DNA of 64,000 nt, from assembly GCA_027579435.1 (NCBI GenBank), contig JANBPK010001474.1:116298-180297 (forward strand), read 5' to 3'. Both the position numbers and the translations under genes were made by a program. Origin of the DNA: Candolleomyces eurysporus (lineage: Eukaryota > Basidiomycota > Agaricomycetes > Agaricales > Psathyrellaceae). The first letter of the stretch is position 1. Every line of letters begins with the position of its first letter. A model generated the notes under the pieces. It was not told where the DNA came from. It saw only the letters and a list, made by a program, of their open reading frames with translations, and did no database searches. Shown here piece after piece: positions 1 to 21,390 of this stretch.

Positions 1-1148
1 CAGTTCTCCTTCCCCTCCCCCTACTTATGATGGTCAGGGTCGGCGAACAAACACGCGAGAGGTTCGCTATCGGAAAAAGCTGGAAGAAGAGCGCGTTCGA
101 CTTGTTGAGAAGGCCATGAAGAATGACCCCAACTTCCGACCTCCAGTCGAGTATCACCAGCAAAAGCGATCCCAAAGACCCTCTGAAAAGGTCTACATTC
201 CCGTCAAAGAATTCCCGGAGATCAATTTCTTCGGTTTACTTGTAGGTCCCCGCGGCAATAGTTTGAAGAAGATGGAAAGAGAGAGTGGTGCCAAAATCAG
301 TATTCGTGGCAAAGGCAGTGTCAAGGAGGGTAAAGCTCGCCCTGACCAATATGCTGAAGACGCAGAAGAGGACCTCCATTGTCTTGTCATCGGTGACAGT
401 GACGAAAAAGTCGCAGCCTGTGTCAGAATGATCAACAGAGTTATCGAGACAGTGAGTCGTCCTTTTACTAGATCTCTGGCATCCTTTCTCACTTCCTGCT
501 CAGGCAGCGTCTACGCCCGAAGGACAAAACGATCACAAGAGGAATCAACTCCGTGAATTGGCCGCCCTCAACGGAACTCTTCGCGACGATGAAAATCAAA
601 TTTGCCAGAACTGTGGTGGTGTTGGCCATCGTAAATATGATTGCCCTGAACAGCGCAATTTTACCGCAAACATCATCTGTCGTGTCTGCGGTAGCGCTGG
701 GCATATGGCCCGGGATTGCCAGGTTAACAAAGATCCTAACGCTCCTCAACAACCTCCAAGCGGACCGCCCATGAACCGTGGTGGTCACTTCGATTCTGAA
801 TACGCGAGTCTTATGGCAGAATTAGGTGAAACTCCAGCTTCTAGCGATCCTCTCAAGTCGTGGTCTGGCCCTAGCACCGGGCACGACATCACTGCAGGTG
901 GTACCAACATCCCTCCCTGGCGCCGTCCAGAGGTTTGGGCCCAAGCACCACCCCCTCCCCAGCAACAGTTTCGACCTCCTCAAGGTGGTTATGGCGGAGG
1001 ATATCCTGCAGCAGCTGGAGGTTACGGCGACTCCGCAGCTCAATGGCAGGGATATGGGCAGGCAGCCCAAGGATATGGTCAGCCCCAGGACTATGCTAAT
1101 TATGCAGCGTACTATCAGGGCCAATATGCCCAACAGCAGATTTCGTAA
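1..1148 (+). CDS. Branchpoint-bridging protein BBP/SF1 (5' end cut off)
   Basis: This is the splicing factor that binds the intron branchpoint sequence in the early spliceosome, in the nucleus. The reading frame is open from base 2, so the N-terminus lies outside the window. The visible part starts with the conserved basic helix ([19 protein letters not shown]). A KH-QUA2 RNA-binding fold follows, with the [18 protein letters not shown] loop at about 247-300. Two CCHC zinc knuckles come next ([14 protein letters not shown] and [14 protein letters not shown], about 603-722). The C-terminal tail is rich in Pro, Gln, Gly and Tyr. A 52-nt intron (452-503) interrupts the KH/QUA2 part, and splicing it gives the family-typical join [19 protein letters not shown]. 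The stop is TAA at 1146-1148. Domain order and motifs make the call secure. Confidence 0.95.
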
Positions 1149-1610
1149 CTGTTTCGCCAAGGACTTCTAATAGCTTGTTTTTCTGATCCCTGTAACTTTG
1201 ACATGTGTAGATTCAGCCTTAATATTCGTCCTTCCTCCTCTCCCTCTTTGTTTTCTGGATTCGTTCCGATCACGAAAGGCGCCCATCCAAAGTGATTTTA
1301 GGTAATTTGGGAAGGTGCAATGTATTACGTCCAAACCCATTTGTCTTGGAATACTATCGCCGCTGACTTTCGCAAGATGCGTTTACGTTCAGCGGCGGTA
1401 ACTGTCAACCCATGCCCCATGTTTGATCAACCGTATGTGACATCTGAACGAAGAATATTAATCTATTGTGAAGTCCATAGCGGCGGAGATAAAAGACGGA
1501 GTGCATCGCATAATCACGAATACATCTCCGCGAACTGATACACCGTTTCCGTGTAAAAGAGTGGGGTACTGTACATAAACCTGTGGAACATCTTAATTGA
1601 CATCGCCTAA

Positions 1611-3570
<1,960 letters not shown>

Positions 3571-4018
3571 TGTTATGCTGAGATACACGTAAGGGCAGGC
3601 TACAAGTGGAGTGTGGGGACCACCCTAAAAATGCTCGCGCTTGTCGTCGAGTCAACGTGGATAAACCTGCAAAATTTATGCTAGTTAGCAACTGCGCCAC
3701 AGTCGGATATCGGGAAAAGTCAGTCTAAAAGGTTTCGACAGGGTCGTCGTATAGACGTTCCGCCAATGTAGATAAGATAGAATGAAGCATCATGCAGAGT
3801 GAAAGCCGGAAACCAACACACCTTAGAAGACAGGGATGGAACAAGAGAATTGTCAAAAATTCGTTTCAGGTTTGTGAGAGCTGTGGGAAAATTAGGTAAG
3901 CCGGGTCAATGCACCAAGAATAGCATAGCAAACCCGTTTTTGGGCACGACGCTACTGGACGACAGCACGAAGCAAAGAGCTGGCTCTCGAACAAAGTCGT
4001 CCTTCAATATAGACAACC
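3571..4018. promoter_or_regulatory. Divergent intergenic region between NSUN5 and DnaJ genes
   Basis: This stretch separates two divergently transcribed genes and must hold both promoters and both 5' leaders. The right end is the leader exon of the DnaJ mRNA, which ends in the A of the start codon at 4019. A 74-codon open frame at 3799-4023 is out of frame with DnaJ after splicing, and I do not think it is a gene. No TATA box stands out. Confidence 0.5.
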
Positions 4019-5770
4019 AGTAAGTACGGTTTTTCCTCATACTTGATATCTCACCCATTGCATCTCCAGTGGCCATCGAAACCGACCTTTACGAACTTTT
4101 GGGTGTCTCTCCGGACGCGAGCCAAGGTTTGTCTCGTGGTAGACTCGTGTCGAGGTTTGCACTAAATCAACTCATAGACGATATCAAGAAGGCTTATAAG
4201 AAAAAGGTTCTTACCACAGCCCTGAGTTTATTCACCTCGATTGACCTCCTTTAGGCCAAGGAACACCACCCTGTCGGTACTCTCTCTGTGGTCCTCGGGC
4301 TCATCGCACCTCTGACTCGCCGGTTCTTCCACAGGACAAAAACATCAACGATCCTGATGCTGGTCAAAAATTCCAAGAGATGGCCGCGGCGTATGTTGAC
4401 CTACTGTGCTTCATATTTTCGTCCTAAACCTTCCCTTTTTTCTTGACGCAGCTACGAAATTCTAAATGACCCTGATGCTCGAGAGATATACGATCGCTAT
4501 GGGATGGATGGCTTGACAAAAGGACCCGGAATGGGAGGACAGGACCCGAATGATATCTTCGCGCAATTCTTTGCTCACCCCGGGATGTTTGGCTTCGACT
4601 TCGGCCCAGGCAGACCTCGCAAGGGTGAGGATACTATGATACCCTACGAAGCAACCCTGGAAGATATCTACAACGGCAAGACTGTCAAAATGAATATGGA
4701 AAAGGAAGCCATCTGCAGCACCTGCAAGGGGTGAATATCTCTTTTTGTCATCGTCGTGCTGGCTCTGACTTGCTTTCGTTTACCAGCTCAGGTGCCCGTG
4801 GTAACGCAAAACCCAAGCAATGCTCCACTTGTGACGGGAAGGGCTGGACTAACGTTACGCAAAGCGATGGCAGCCACAACAGGATGTATGTTAGTCGCGC
4901 CCAGTGCCGAGACTGCAAGGGTGCTGGCGAACGTTTGAAGGAGAAGGAGAAGTCGGTATCGAAAATTCATCCTTTCATTCGGCTATTTTTTTTTAATTGA
5001 CTTATTCCCAGGTGTAAAAAATGCAAGGGTGCAAAAGTCGTCAAAGAAAAGACTCGTCAAGAGATTCGTATTGAAAAGGGTGTCCCCGATCGCCATCGAA
5101 TCGTCTTGACTGGAGCCGGCGATGAGCATGTAAGTGGAAGTGTCCCTCCGCCTTGAATTCGTCGCTTACTTTGGCCTTTCAGCCTGGTGTTCCACCTGGA
5201 GATGTGACCTTCGTCGTAAAGGCGCAGAAACACGAGTCCTTCGAGCGAATGGAAAACGACTTGATAACCCATGTTACAATTACCCTATCCGAAGCCCTTC
5301 TTGGATTCTCCCGCATCTTGCTCAAACACCTGGATGGTCGAGGAATCAAGGTGTCAAGCCCTCCAGGGAAGGCCATCAAACCTCAAGAAACCATTGTCCT
5401 GAAAGGTGAAGGTATGCCTATCTACAAGCGGCCTGACCAGAAAGGCGACCTGTATGTCATCCTGGATCTCGAAATGCCAGATGATCAATGGCTGAAGTCC
5501 GTCGACCTCAAGGTATTGAATTTCCACCAAACCAACCTACATCCATTCGGAACTAACTTATTCTGCGCTTTAAAGGCTTTGGAATCCTTACTCCCTCCCA
5601 AAAAGAAAGATCTCGAACCCCTCCCTGAAATCGTTGACGAAGTCGACTACAAAGAGTCCGACATGGCAGAACTGCGGTCCACTTTCCTTGACCACGGGTT
5701 CGGTGACGAGTCCGACTGGGAAGACGATGATGACGACGACGACGAAGAACCAGAGTGCCGCCCACAATAG
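4019..5770 (+). CDS. Class A (type I) DnaJ/Hsp40 co-chaperone
   Basis: This is an Hsp40 that delivers clients to Hsp70 and stimulates its ATPase. Coding exons: 4019, 4070-4126, 4178-4206, 4255-4272, 4335-4390, 4452-4730, 4787-4951, 5012-5129, 5183-5512 and 5576-5770, giving 415 residues. The ATG is split, with A at 4019 and TG at 4070-4071. Splicing creates the strong context ACCATGGCC. The J domain starts MAIETDLYELLGVSPDAS, and its HPD motif is split by the intron 4273-4334. A Gly/Phe-rich stretch follows. Four zinc-binding CxxC repeats then appear (CSTCKGSG, CSTCDGKG, CRDCKGAG, CKKCKGAK), then the two substrate-binding domains. An acidic tail ends in CRPQ, which resembles the farnesylated CaaX ends of Ydj1-type proteins, although the middle residues are not aliphatic. 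The 18-nt exon is unusually short. Confidence 0.93.
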
Positions 5771-6263
5771 ACTACTAGCTGACTGACTTCATTCTTTTCG
5801 AGCAACACCGCCCAACTTCAACTGCTTTGCTATAGTACTCAATCTCATCTGTAATCTCCCTGCGTATATATATCTAATGTGCTATCATCCACCCTGCTGT
5901 CTAGCTACGTTCATGTATATATTTTGTCATAGACCTGGACAAGTAATTCTGTTCTGACGGACATAGCAATCTAGTACGTATACTCGGATTCCTGTGCTTG
6001 TTGATTTGGAACAGCATTCATCTGCAAGCCCAGGCAGAAACATCCTAAGATTCTTGTCTTTCGGAAGGTCGAGTGCCGGTGAACGCTCGACTGACCGGAT
6101 TCTTGAGATAGAGTAATAACATTCGATCTATATATATAACATGTTTCCAGGTAACAATAAGAAATACACAATTCCAACTGGACCTCACTCTAGATTTCAG
6201 ACCTCTGATAATAGATACCCAAAGAGAAATGCAAAGAAATGTCAAAAGTCTCCCAAAGGCAGA
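5771..6263. other. Convergent 3' region between DnaJ and Atg17 genes
   Basis: These roughly 490 nt lie between two gene ends facing each other and hold their 3' untranslated regions. The stretch is AT-richer than its surroundings, with TATATATATC-like runs near 5870 and 6130. No coding signal or RNA gene was seen. Confidence 0.5.
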
Positions 6264-8276
6264 CTATAGGCTCTCGGGCCCGACCGCAATGTCAGGGTTG
6301 CCTCCAATCCGTTCTCTAGCCTGAAGCAAACAAAGAAATTTCCGCATTAGTGACTAGATATCAACGGGAAATGAAGCATACGAACCTCGACGATGAGGTC
6401 TGGGGGTATTTCAGGCAGTGTTTCGCGTCTATCCCCGGGGCACGGTAACACCTCCCACCTCGTCGGTTCGTTCCCAATGCACAAGCATATATCTTCAGGA
6501 AGATGCCCACCGTACTCGGCGTTGAAGTGCTTCCTGACTTGGCCCTCCTCTGTGGTACAAAGTGGGCCCTAAGCAAAGAATAGGTGGGCGGAACATGCAA
6601 ACGCACCTTCAGCCATGATTACGAGTTGCGACATCATCCCATTAACGATACTCTCAGCAGCTTCTTTGTATTGTCGTCGACGGGCAATTTCCAAGACCAG
6701 TTTATTGAAAGCTGTTTGATAGAGGACGTAGCGTTCGTGGAGGTGGTCTAGAGTCTCGAGGTGCTGCTGCAAGGAGGTCAAAGATTCTTCGCATTGAAAC
6801 TAAGAACCCGTCGTCATTGTTACTGCCTGACGATAGAAAGAGCCTGAGGGACACACCTCTACTGTGTTTTGAGTCGCGAGCATTTCATCCATGATATCCC
6901 CTAGCTCGTCCAAATCGTTCAAAACACGGGATAGATGATCCAAGTCCTGTTGAGCCGTCCTGTGGGAAGCTGCAAGCCGTTGGCTGGTCGCACAAAAGTT
7001 TTTAGTCCTGTCTCTGAACCTTGGGGGTTGAGATGAAACGTACAAGTAATCTTCGATTTCGCCCGCACTTTCGTCCAACTCGCCCATGATGACAGGGAGC
7101 TCCTCCGTATCGCGGTTCATGTCTGCGAGTAATTTGTAAATAGGGTTATATGAGGCAGAACAATCGCGGGACATACTTTCTAGGTCCTCGTCGGCGAACA
7201 CTTCACCGGCTTCGCTATCCTTCAGTGCACCAGCCATTCCGTCATAGTGACCCGCTAAGCTCTCTAATTTCTCTGCCATGGACGCAATGACTGCGTCTTC
7301 TGCTATCAAAATGTCCTGCATCTGCGTAAGGATAGGAACCTGTGGTGGGACCGGCAGTGATTCGCGAAGGGAGGTAATTGTGTTCCTGAGGGAAGAGGGG
7401 TAGTCCGCAGTCTTATTGAGGATATCCTGCACACAGTAACGAAGGGTGTGAGCGAGACGGACGTGGTATGGCTAGTGAGGAAAGACGTACTTCAAGGGTA
7501 TTCCTATCGTTCTCCACGTTTTCCAGTAAATCTTCGATGGCGCGGTCGTCGACAAAGTCTCGCAAGGTTTTCCACCTTGATCTATCAGCCTTGGCCCTCT
7601 TCTTACGTTCTTCAGCACTGTTGCTCTTCCCTTTCCCCTTGCCTTTGTCCTGAACGATGGAACCCGGTCGCCGGAGGGTTGAGGATGGAGAGGACGAAGG
7701 TGATACAACACCGCCATTGCTGTACTTTCGCTGACTAGGAAGGCCAATTATTGCATCCTCTTCGTCGTCTGAGTGCTGGCTTCCGAACAGGGAAGAGTCT
7801 GCGGATGTCTCGTGGAAATCCTGGGGTACGACCTGGCCTCCGAGCGACTCGAGGACGGACTCTAATGAGTTTGTATATTTCGTTCTTGAAGTATCCCATG
7901 ACTGTCAGGAGGTTAACAGTATTCGAATTTCTCAGCTGAGGGAATACGCACCTTGACCTGTTTGGTGAGGGCAGCGCGTTTCTCCTCGATGCATTTGGCC
8001 ACGCTTGCTGCTAACTGCATTCCGCGCGTCAGCACACATGGACATCGGAGCATGGCGACAGTGGAAGCTGACCTTCAATTGCTCTACGATGGCTTCCGCA
8101 ACCCACCGAACTTTAGCATCAAGTGCTAGAACCTCGATGGCTTCCTGGGCCGACGCGTTGTATTGGGACTGGGCTCGTGAACACAGCTGTTCACCATGCT
8201 GGAGGGCCTTCTTGGACTGGAGAACGAGCGACACTAGATGCGGTTGTTCCGTGGTGCCGGTACCCTTGCTTTCCAT
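6264..8276 (-). CDS. ATG17: Autophagy-related protein 17 (Atg17), Atg1-kinase scaffold
   Basis: Atg17 is a long coiled-coil scaffold that brings the Atg1 kinase complex to the pre-autophagosomal structure. Nine exons were placed: 8073-8276, 7952-8014, 7491-7901, 7177-7426, 7044-7122, 6857-6983, 6607-6799, 6386-6549 and 6264-6320. They encode 515 residues. Near the N-terminus is the family segment LVLQSKKALQHGEQLCSRAQ, followed by LALDAKVRW. The middle has DRSRWKTLRDFVDDRAIEDL and long helical heptads. Near the end come RYVLYQTAFNKLVLEIARRR and GGHLPEDICLCIGNEPTRW, both typical of basidiomycete Atg17. The ATG at 8276 is the only in-frame start before the conserved segment. The gene is tail-to-tail with DnaJ and head-to-head with the ABC transporter. 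Confidence 0.9.
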
Positions 8277-8977
8277 GCCTAAAGGGGGCTGAAGTGCACG
8301 TATACCTTGGAACTAGGATGAAAGCCAGAGTTGACCGTGCAGCCCCTGGACCGTGAAGGGATCACGCAGCATGACGGGCCGGAGCCAATTCATTCCCTTT
8401 TCGGAAAGCCATTCCGACGGGGTCAGCGTCCTCTCCTTGGCAAGATATTCTGCTCCCTGTCTTACTAATGCTCGTATACTCTGCGCAGCTGCGTAAACGA
8501 TTATGATTATGATTATGAGTATGTATATTCATAGTCTCGAGCTCAGCTGCTCCAGGTACCGGCCGCATGCTCCGGTTACCTACCCCTCGCTAAATTTCTA
8601 GTGTCCCCTCGGTCATGGGGTCGAGACGATTACGCCACGATATCTGGATTAGCTGTCGTACATCCCGCGTTCCTATTAGAAATCCTAGCTATTATCGAGT
8701 CAATGCCCAAGGCCAGCTTGAAGCCAGCCAAACCCCGACTTTCTCTTCGTCCTTGCACCAGTAGCCCAGCTTCGGCCGCTATTTATAGCCCGGCACAGTG
8801 ATAGCCGAGAGTCGTGAGATTGTCTTTGTCACGCGCCACTTGACAGTTATGGATGACATGATATGGTACGGCTAACTCCCCGGCTTCGACATACCCATGG
8901 ATCTGTATTACATCCACAAGTGCCTCAATCCTCGGACATGTCCTTAAAAGCGCTGAGGGTCTTTCTCTCACACCATC
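8277..8977. promoter_or_regulatory. Divergent intergenic region, Atg17 / ABC transporter
   Basis: These 700 nt must contain the promoters of both flanking genes. A TATA-like element (TATTTATAG at about 8780-8788) lies about 190 nt upstream of the ABC transporter ATG. A short GATTATGATTATGATTATGAG microsatellite-like run sits at about 8501-8520. I saw no credible gene; the open frames here lack introns, motifs and good starts. Confidence 0.4.
8500..8520. repeat. Short ATTATG hexamer repeat
   Basis: Three to four tandem copies of a GATTAT unit occur in the Atg17/ABC intergenic region. It is too short to be more than a minor microsatellite. Confidence 0.5.
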
Positions 8978-14640
<5,663 letters not shown>

Positions 14641-14848
14641 TATCTGCAAAACAGTCTAGAGTACATTTTCAGTTAGGGCAAGGGATAGGAGGAAGGGTAT
14701 CTAGTACGGGTACGGGAAAGCAATGCATGATAGATAGATATATATACAAAGTCCAAGTCCGAATGCCAAAGGGGATGGAAAGCAAGGGAGAGGTGGTGAC
14801 GGTCATCGCGAGCATAAAGTCATAACAGAGCGTGCAGAGTCATGCAAA

Positions 14849-16527
14849 CTATTCGTCGAAAATCTTGCGAAGGTACTCGGCAGCAGCCGCCTTCACTGTC
14901 TGGTCGATTTCTGGGCGACCAAGCAGCTCCTACAGCGAAATTGAGTAAGAGCAAAGNAAAAAATGTAAGCAAAAATGCACGTACGACAGCTTTTTCCGAT
15001 TTTTGCTTCATAAGAACGCCATTCCTTTTTTCTTCGAGCTCCTGCTTCTCTTTTTCAAGCTGCACTTTGCTGGCTTCTAATCTCGTTCGATGTTCCTTGT
15101 CTTCTCGTTCCTCTCGCCGTCGCATATATTCCATCTTCATCTTGTTCATTTGCGTCTGGGATTGCATATACTGCATAAATGCTGTAACGGCCTGGGGAGG
15201 GAAAGGTACAGGAATGAGAGGGGGTGGCGCCTCCCCAGGAGTAGAGCCCACGCCGAGACCCGCGGCCGAAGCACCTCCATGAGGATGATGTTGGTTAGCA
15301 TTTCCAACACCCCCAGACGGCGTATGCTGCATCGAAGGTGGATTCATCGTCGAGACTGCTCCCCCAGTGGCAGTTTGAGGCGTAGGTGGCATCTGATTCA
15401 CGTCCCGACCCAAGTTTTGCGGATTTATGAAATTGACCTGGTGCGCTGTCCGGTCGTGTGACATTCCATTAATACCGTTCACAAGCATCGTGGGGTCAGA
15501 ATTGGCAAAGTCGATCTGATCGTCGTCGTCGTGGTCGTCTGCCCCCTGTGGAGCAGCGGTGCCACCTCCAGAGCTACGAGTTTGCACTGGACGGGTCGTT
15601 GCTGGGTCTCCGTGCCACCTGGCAAAAATAACCTGATGAGAATCACAATAAACACACAGGGGATAAGATTGCTACCTTCGGAAGAAGAGCTCATACCACC
15701 CTCGGTGAAACCAATGTTCGACAGTCCGTGAGGTGATATTCCCAATATCGCAGTTGGCTTTGCGAGCATTACCTAGCCGCCGTTCATACTCTCGCAGACG
15801 ATCCGCTTCTGAGGACTGCGAAGGGTTGAGAGGGCCAAGATACCCATGATGCGCTTCCATGGCATAAATCTGCTTGAAAAGGTTGAAGTTACGTTCATAA
15901 CACCCTTTGAGCGCTTGATAGGACTTTTTTCTGTCGAAGACCTTCTCGGCGCACTAAACGCGTGTCAGACGGGACGGAAAACTCTGGGTGAAGAAAAGGC
16001 AGTACATCACGCAGACAGGAATTTTTGGTTGCGCGTAGGGCATTCCAGTGGTCGTCGCTGTTGGGGCCCATCAACCACCGAAAGAGCTTGGTCTTTTCTT
16101 CGTCGGTCCAGTGCTTCGCGCCCTGGCCACCGCTATCGTCGAAGCCGTCGTCGTCGACATCTTTGCGTCGCTTCATGAGTTGTCCGTTAGCGTTCATCTG
16201 CTGGTCCATCTGCTTGCGCTTGAGGGCTGGTGACGTCTGGTCGCTCGGAACAGCGAAGGTGATGCCCTGATNGGCCCGACGGCCCTGCATGGGGCTGGTT
16301 CAGTGTCGGTGGGGACGTCGAGGGGTGGCGATAAGCATCTGGGCCACTGCGAGCGTACTGTGGGGGCGGCGGGGCGAGGTGGCCGCCAAGCGCCTGCCCG
16401 AGGCTCTGGTGCGTCTGAAAAGGGGTCTAGGAAAGCTCAAACTGGGTGTAGGCGAGCTGAACGAGCAGGGTCGTACCGAGCCATTGCTGTCGAGGTTCTG
16501 GTCCCTGGGCATGTGTGGGTACTGCAT
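14849..16527 (-). CDS. Orphan Myb/SANT-like domain protein with C-terminal coiled coil
   Basis: I recognise this only as a member of an uncharacterised mushroom family. Five exons were placed (16477-16527, 16006-16426, 15676-15953, 14985-15618, 14849-14929). With the N at 16272 dropped they total 487 residues. The N-terminal part is rich in Pro and Gln. A helix-turn-helix-like region follows (HWTDEEKTKLFRWLMGPNSD, then NALRATKNSCLRD, then SYQALKGCYERNFNLFKQIY), resembling a Myb/SANT DNA-binding fold. After a low-complexity Gly/Pro/His linker comes a charged coiled coil (about 15010-15130, minus strand) with many Glu, Lys and Arg. The short last exon ends AAAAEYLRKIFDE. The start is provisional: ATG at 16527 opens a frame joined to the rest by a canonical intron. 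A nuclear DNA-binding role is inference. Confidence 0.75.
16272..16272. other. Spurious N inside Myb/SANT-like exon
   Basis: Removing this single ambiguous base joins the upstream frame (QPHAGPSG) to HQGITFAVPSDQ and makes the exon 420 nt. Counting the N as a base breaks the frame. Confidence 0.7.
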
Positions 16528-16747
16528 GGGGCCGTCGCTGTGGAGGAACGACGGGGAGGCATATTTGAGGACGAGACGGAAGGCTGTACAAAAACTGGAA
16601 AACACACTTTTGCGAGTCCATCGCCAACTGAGCCAGCGAAATCGAGCAAATTGGAAACCAGAGAGCGACCCACTCAAATTTGGTTCGCAACGGCTCGCAT
16701 TCATTATGTAACTTGTTTGTCATTCCCCTTATGTACAAATACGGTTT

Positions 16748-20662
<3,915 letters not shown>

Positions 20663-21390
20663 TGAGCATGCAGAACGTCCTAACCACGTCGTTGCGATGT
20701 CTGAGCTGGAGAATATGGGGGAAATGGGTGTTCGTCGCCGTTGCAGACGGTGAACAGGGATGTTTGACCTTGTTTGCCGGTTGGATGACTGAGCCGCGTC
20801 GCGGCGTGTCCAATCCAGTTTAAACCACCGGTTGACCTGGCTCTCTTCTGATTGACCATTGAGCTAGTAACTGAATTGCCGTGTTAACTCATTGGATGGA
20901 CAAACATTACTGAATGCCCTGTTTCATAACGTGCTCTCTGGGGGTGCCACGGAGAACGAAGTGGATGGAGCAACTCAACTTGCCGCAAGCCACGATCACG
21001 CCGGAAGCCTCAGATGAACCATTGCAAACCGGACGCGACGCGATATCATAAATCATCGATCAGGGGTCAGAGCACTTTGACTTTGAACACGGGAGAACGT
21101 CATCCTATGTCGTTCTATTGGCTCCTTATGTCCAAGTACACCAAGTTGGAAAGAGCATGTCAAGAAAAAAAAAGGCCACTAAATGATGGTCATTCCGTGA
21201 AACGCGTGTTGACGCGGTGCCACTTGGGACGCGTCTCACAGCTCAGCAGATTACGATACACGGCAGATGTTCCCTCGGTCTATGACCACGAAAACGACAG
21301 TAGATGTGAGATCATGATTCGAGCTCCAGACCATAGTTACATATCCAGCTTCATCATGCCTTTCCTTCCGCGATATCATTTCCGCCGACT
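20663..21390. other. Intergenic region upstream of the MYST gene
   Basis: These roughly 730 nt separate the MYST start from the 3' end of the GH79 gene, both on the minus strand. It should hold the MYST promoter and the GH79 3' untranslated region. A plus-strand open frame at 21014-21580 runs into the antisense of GH79 and shows no domain or intron signal. I saw no gene. Confidence 0.4.

Noticed and set aside
3799..4023. A 74-codon open frame just before DnaJ
   Set aside because: It is out of frame with the J domain after splicing and lies in the leader; at most an upstream open frame.
5012..5129. Fifth zinc-binding repeat in DnaJ
   Set aside because: CKKCKGAK is the fourth and last CxxCxGx repeat; no further Cys pair follows.
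16300..16704. A separate 134-codon minus-strand gene between the Myb/SANT and MYST genes
   Set aside because: Its start region is better explained as exon 1 of the Myb/SANT-like gene joined by a canonical intron; the rest is out-of-frame read-through.
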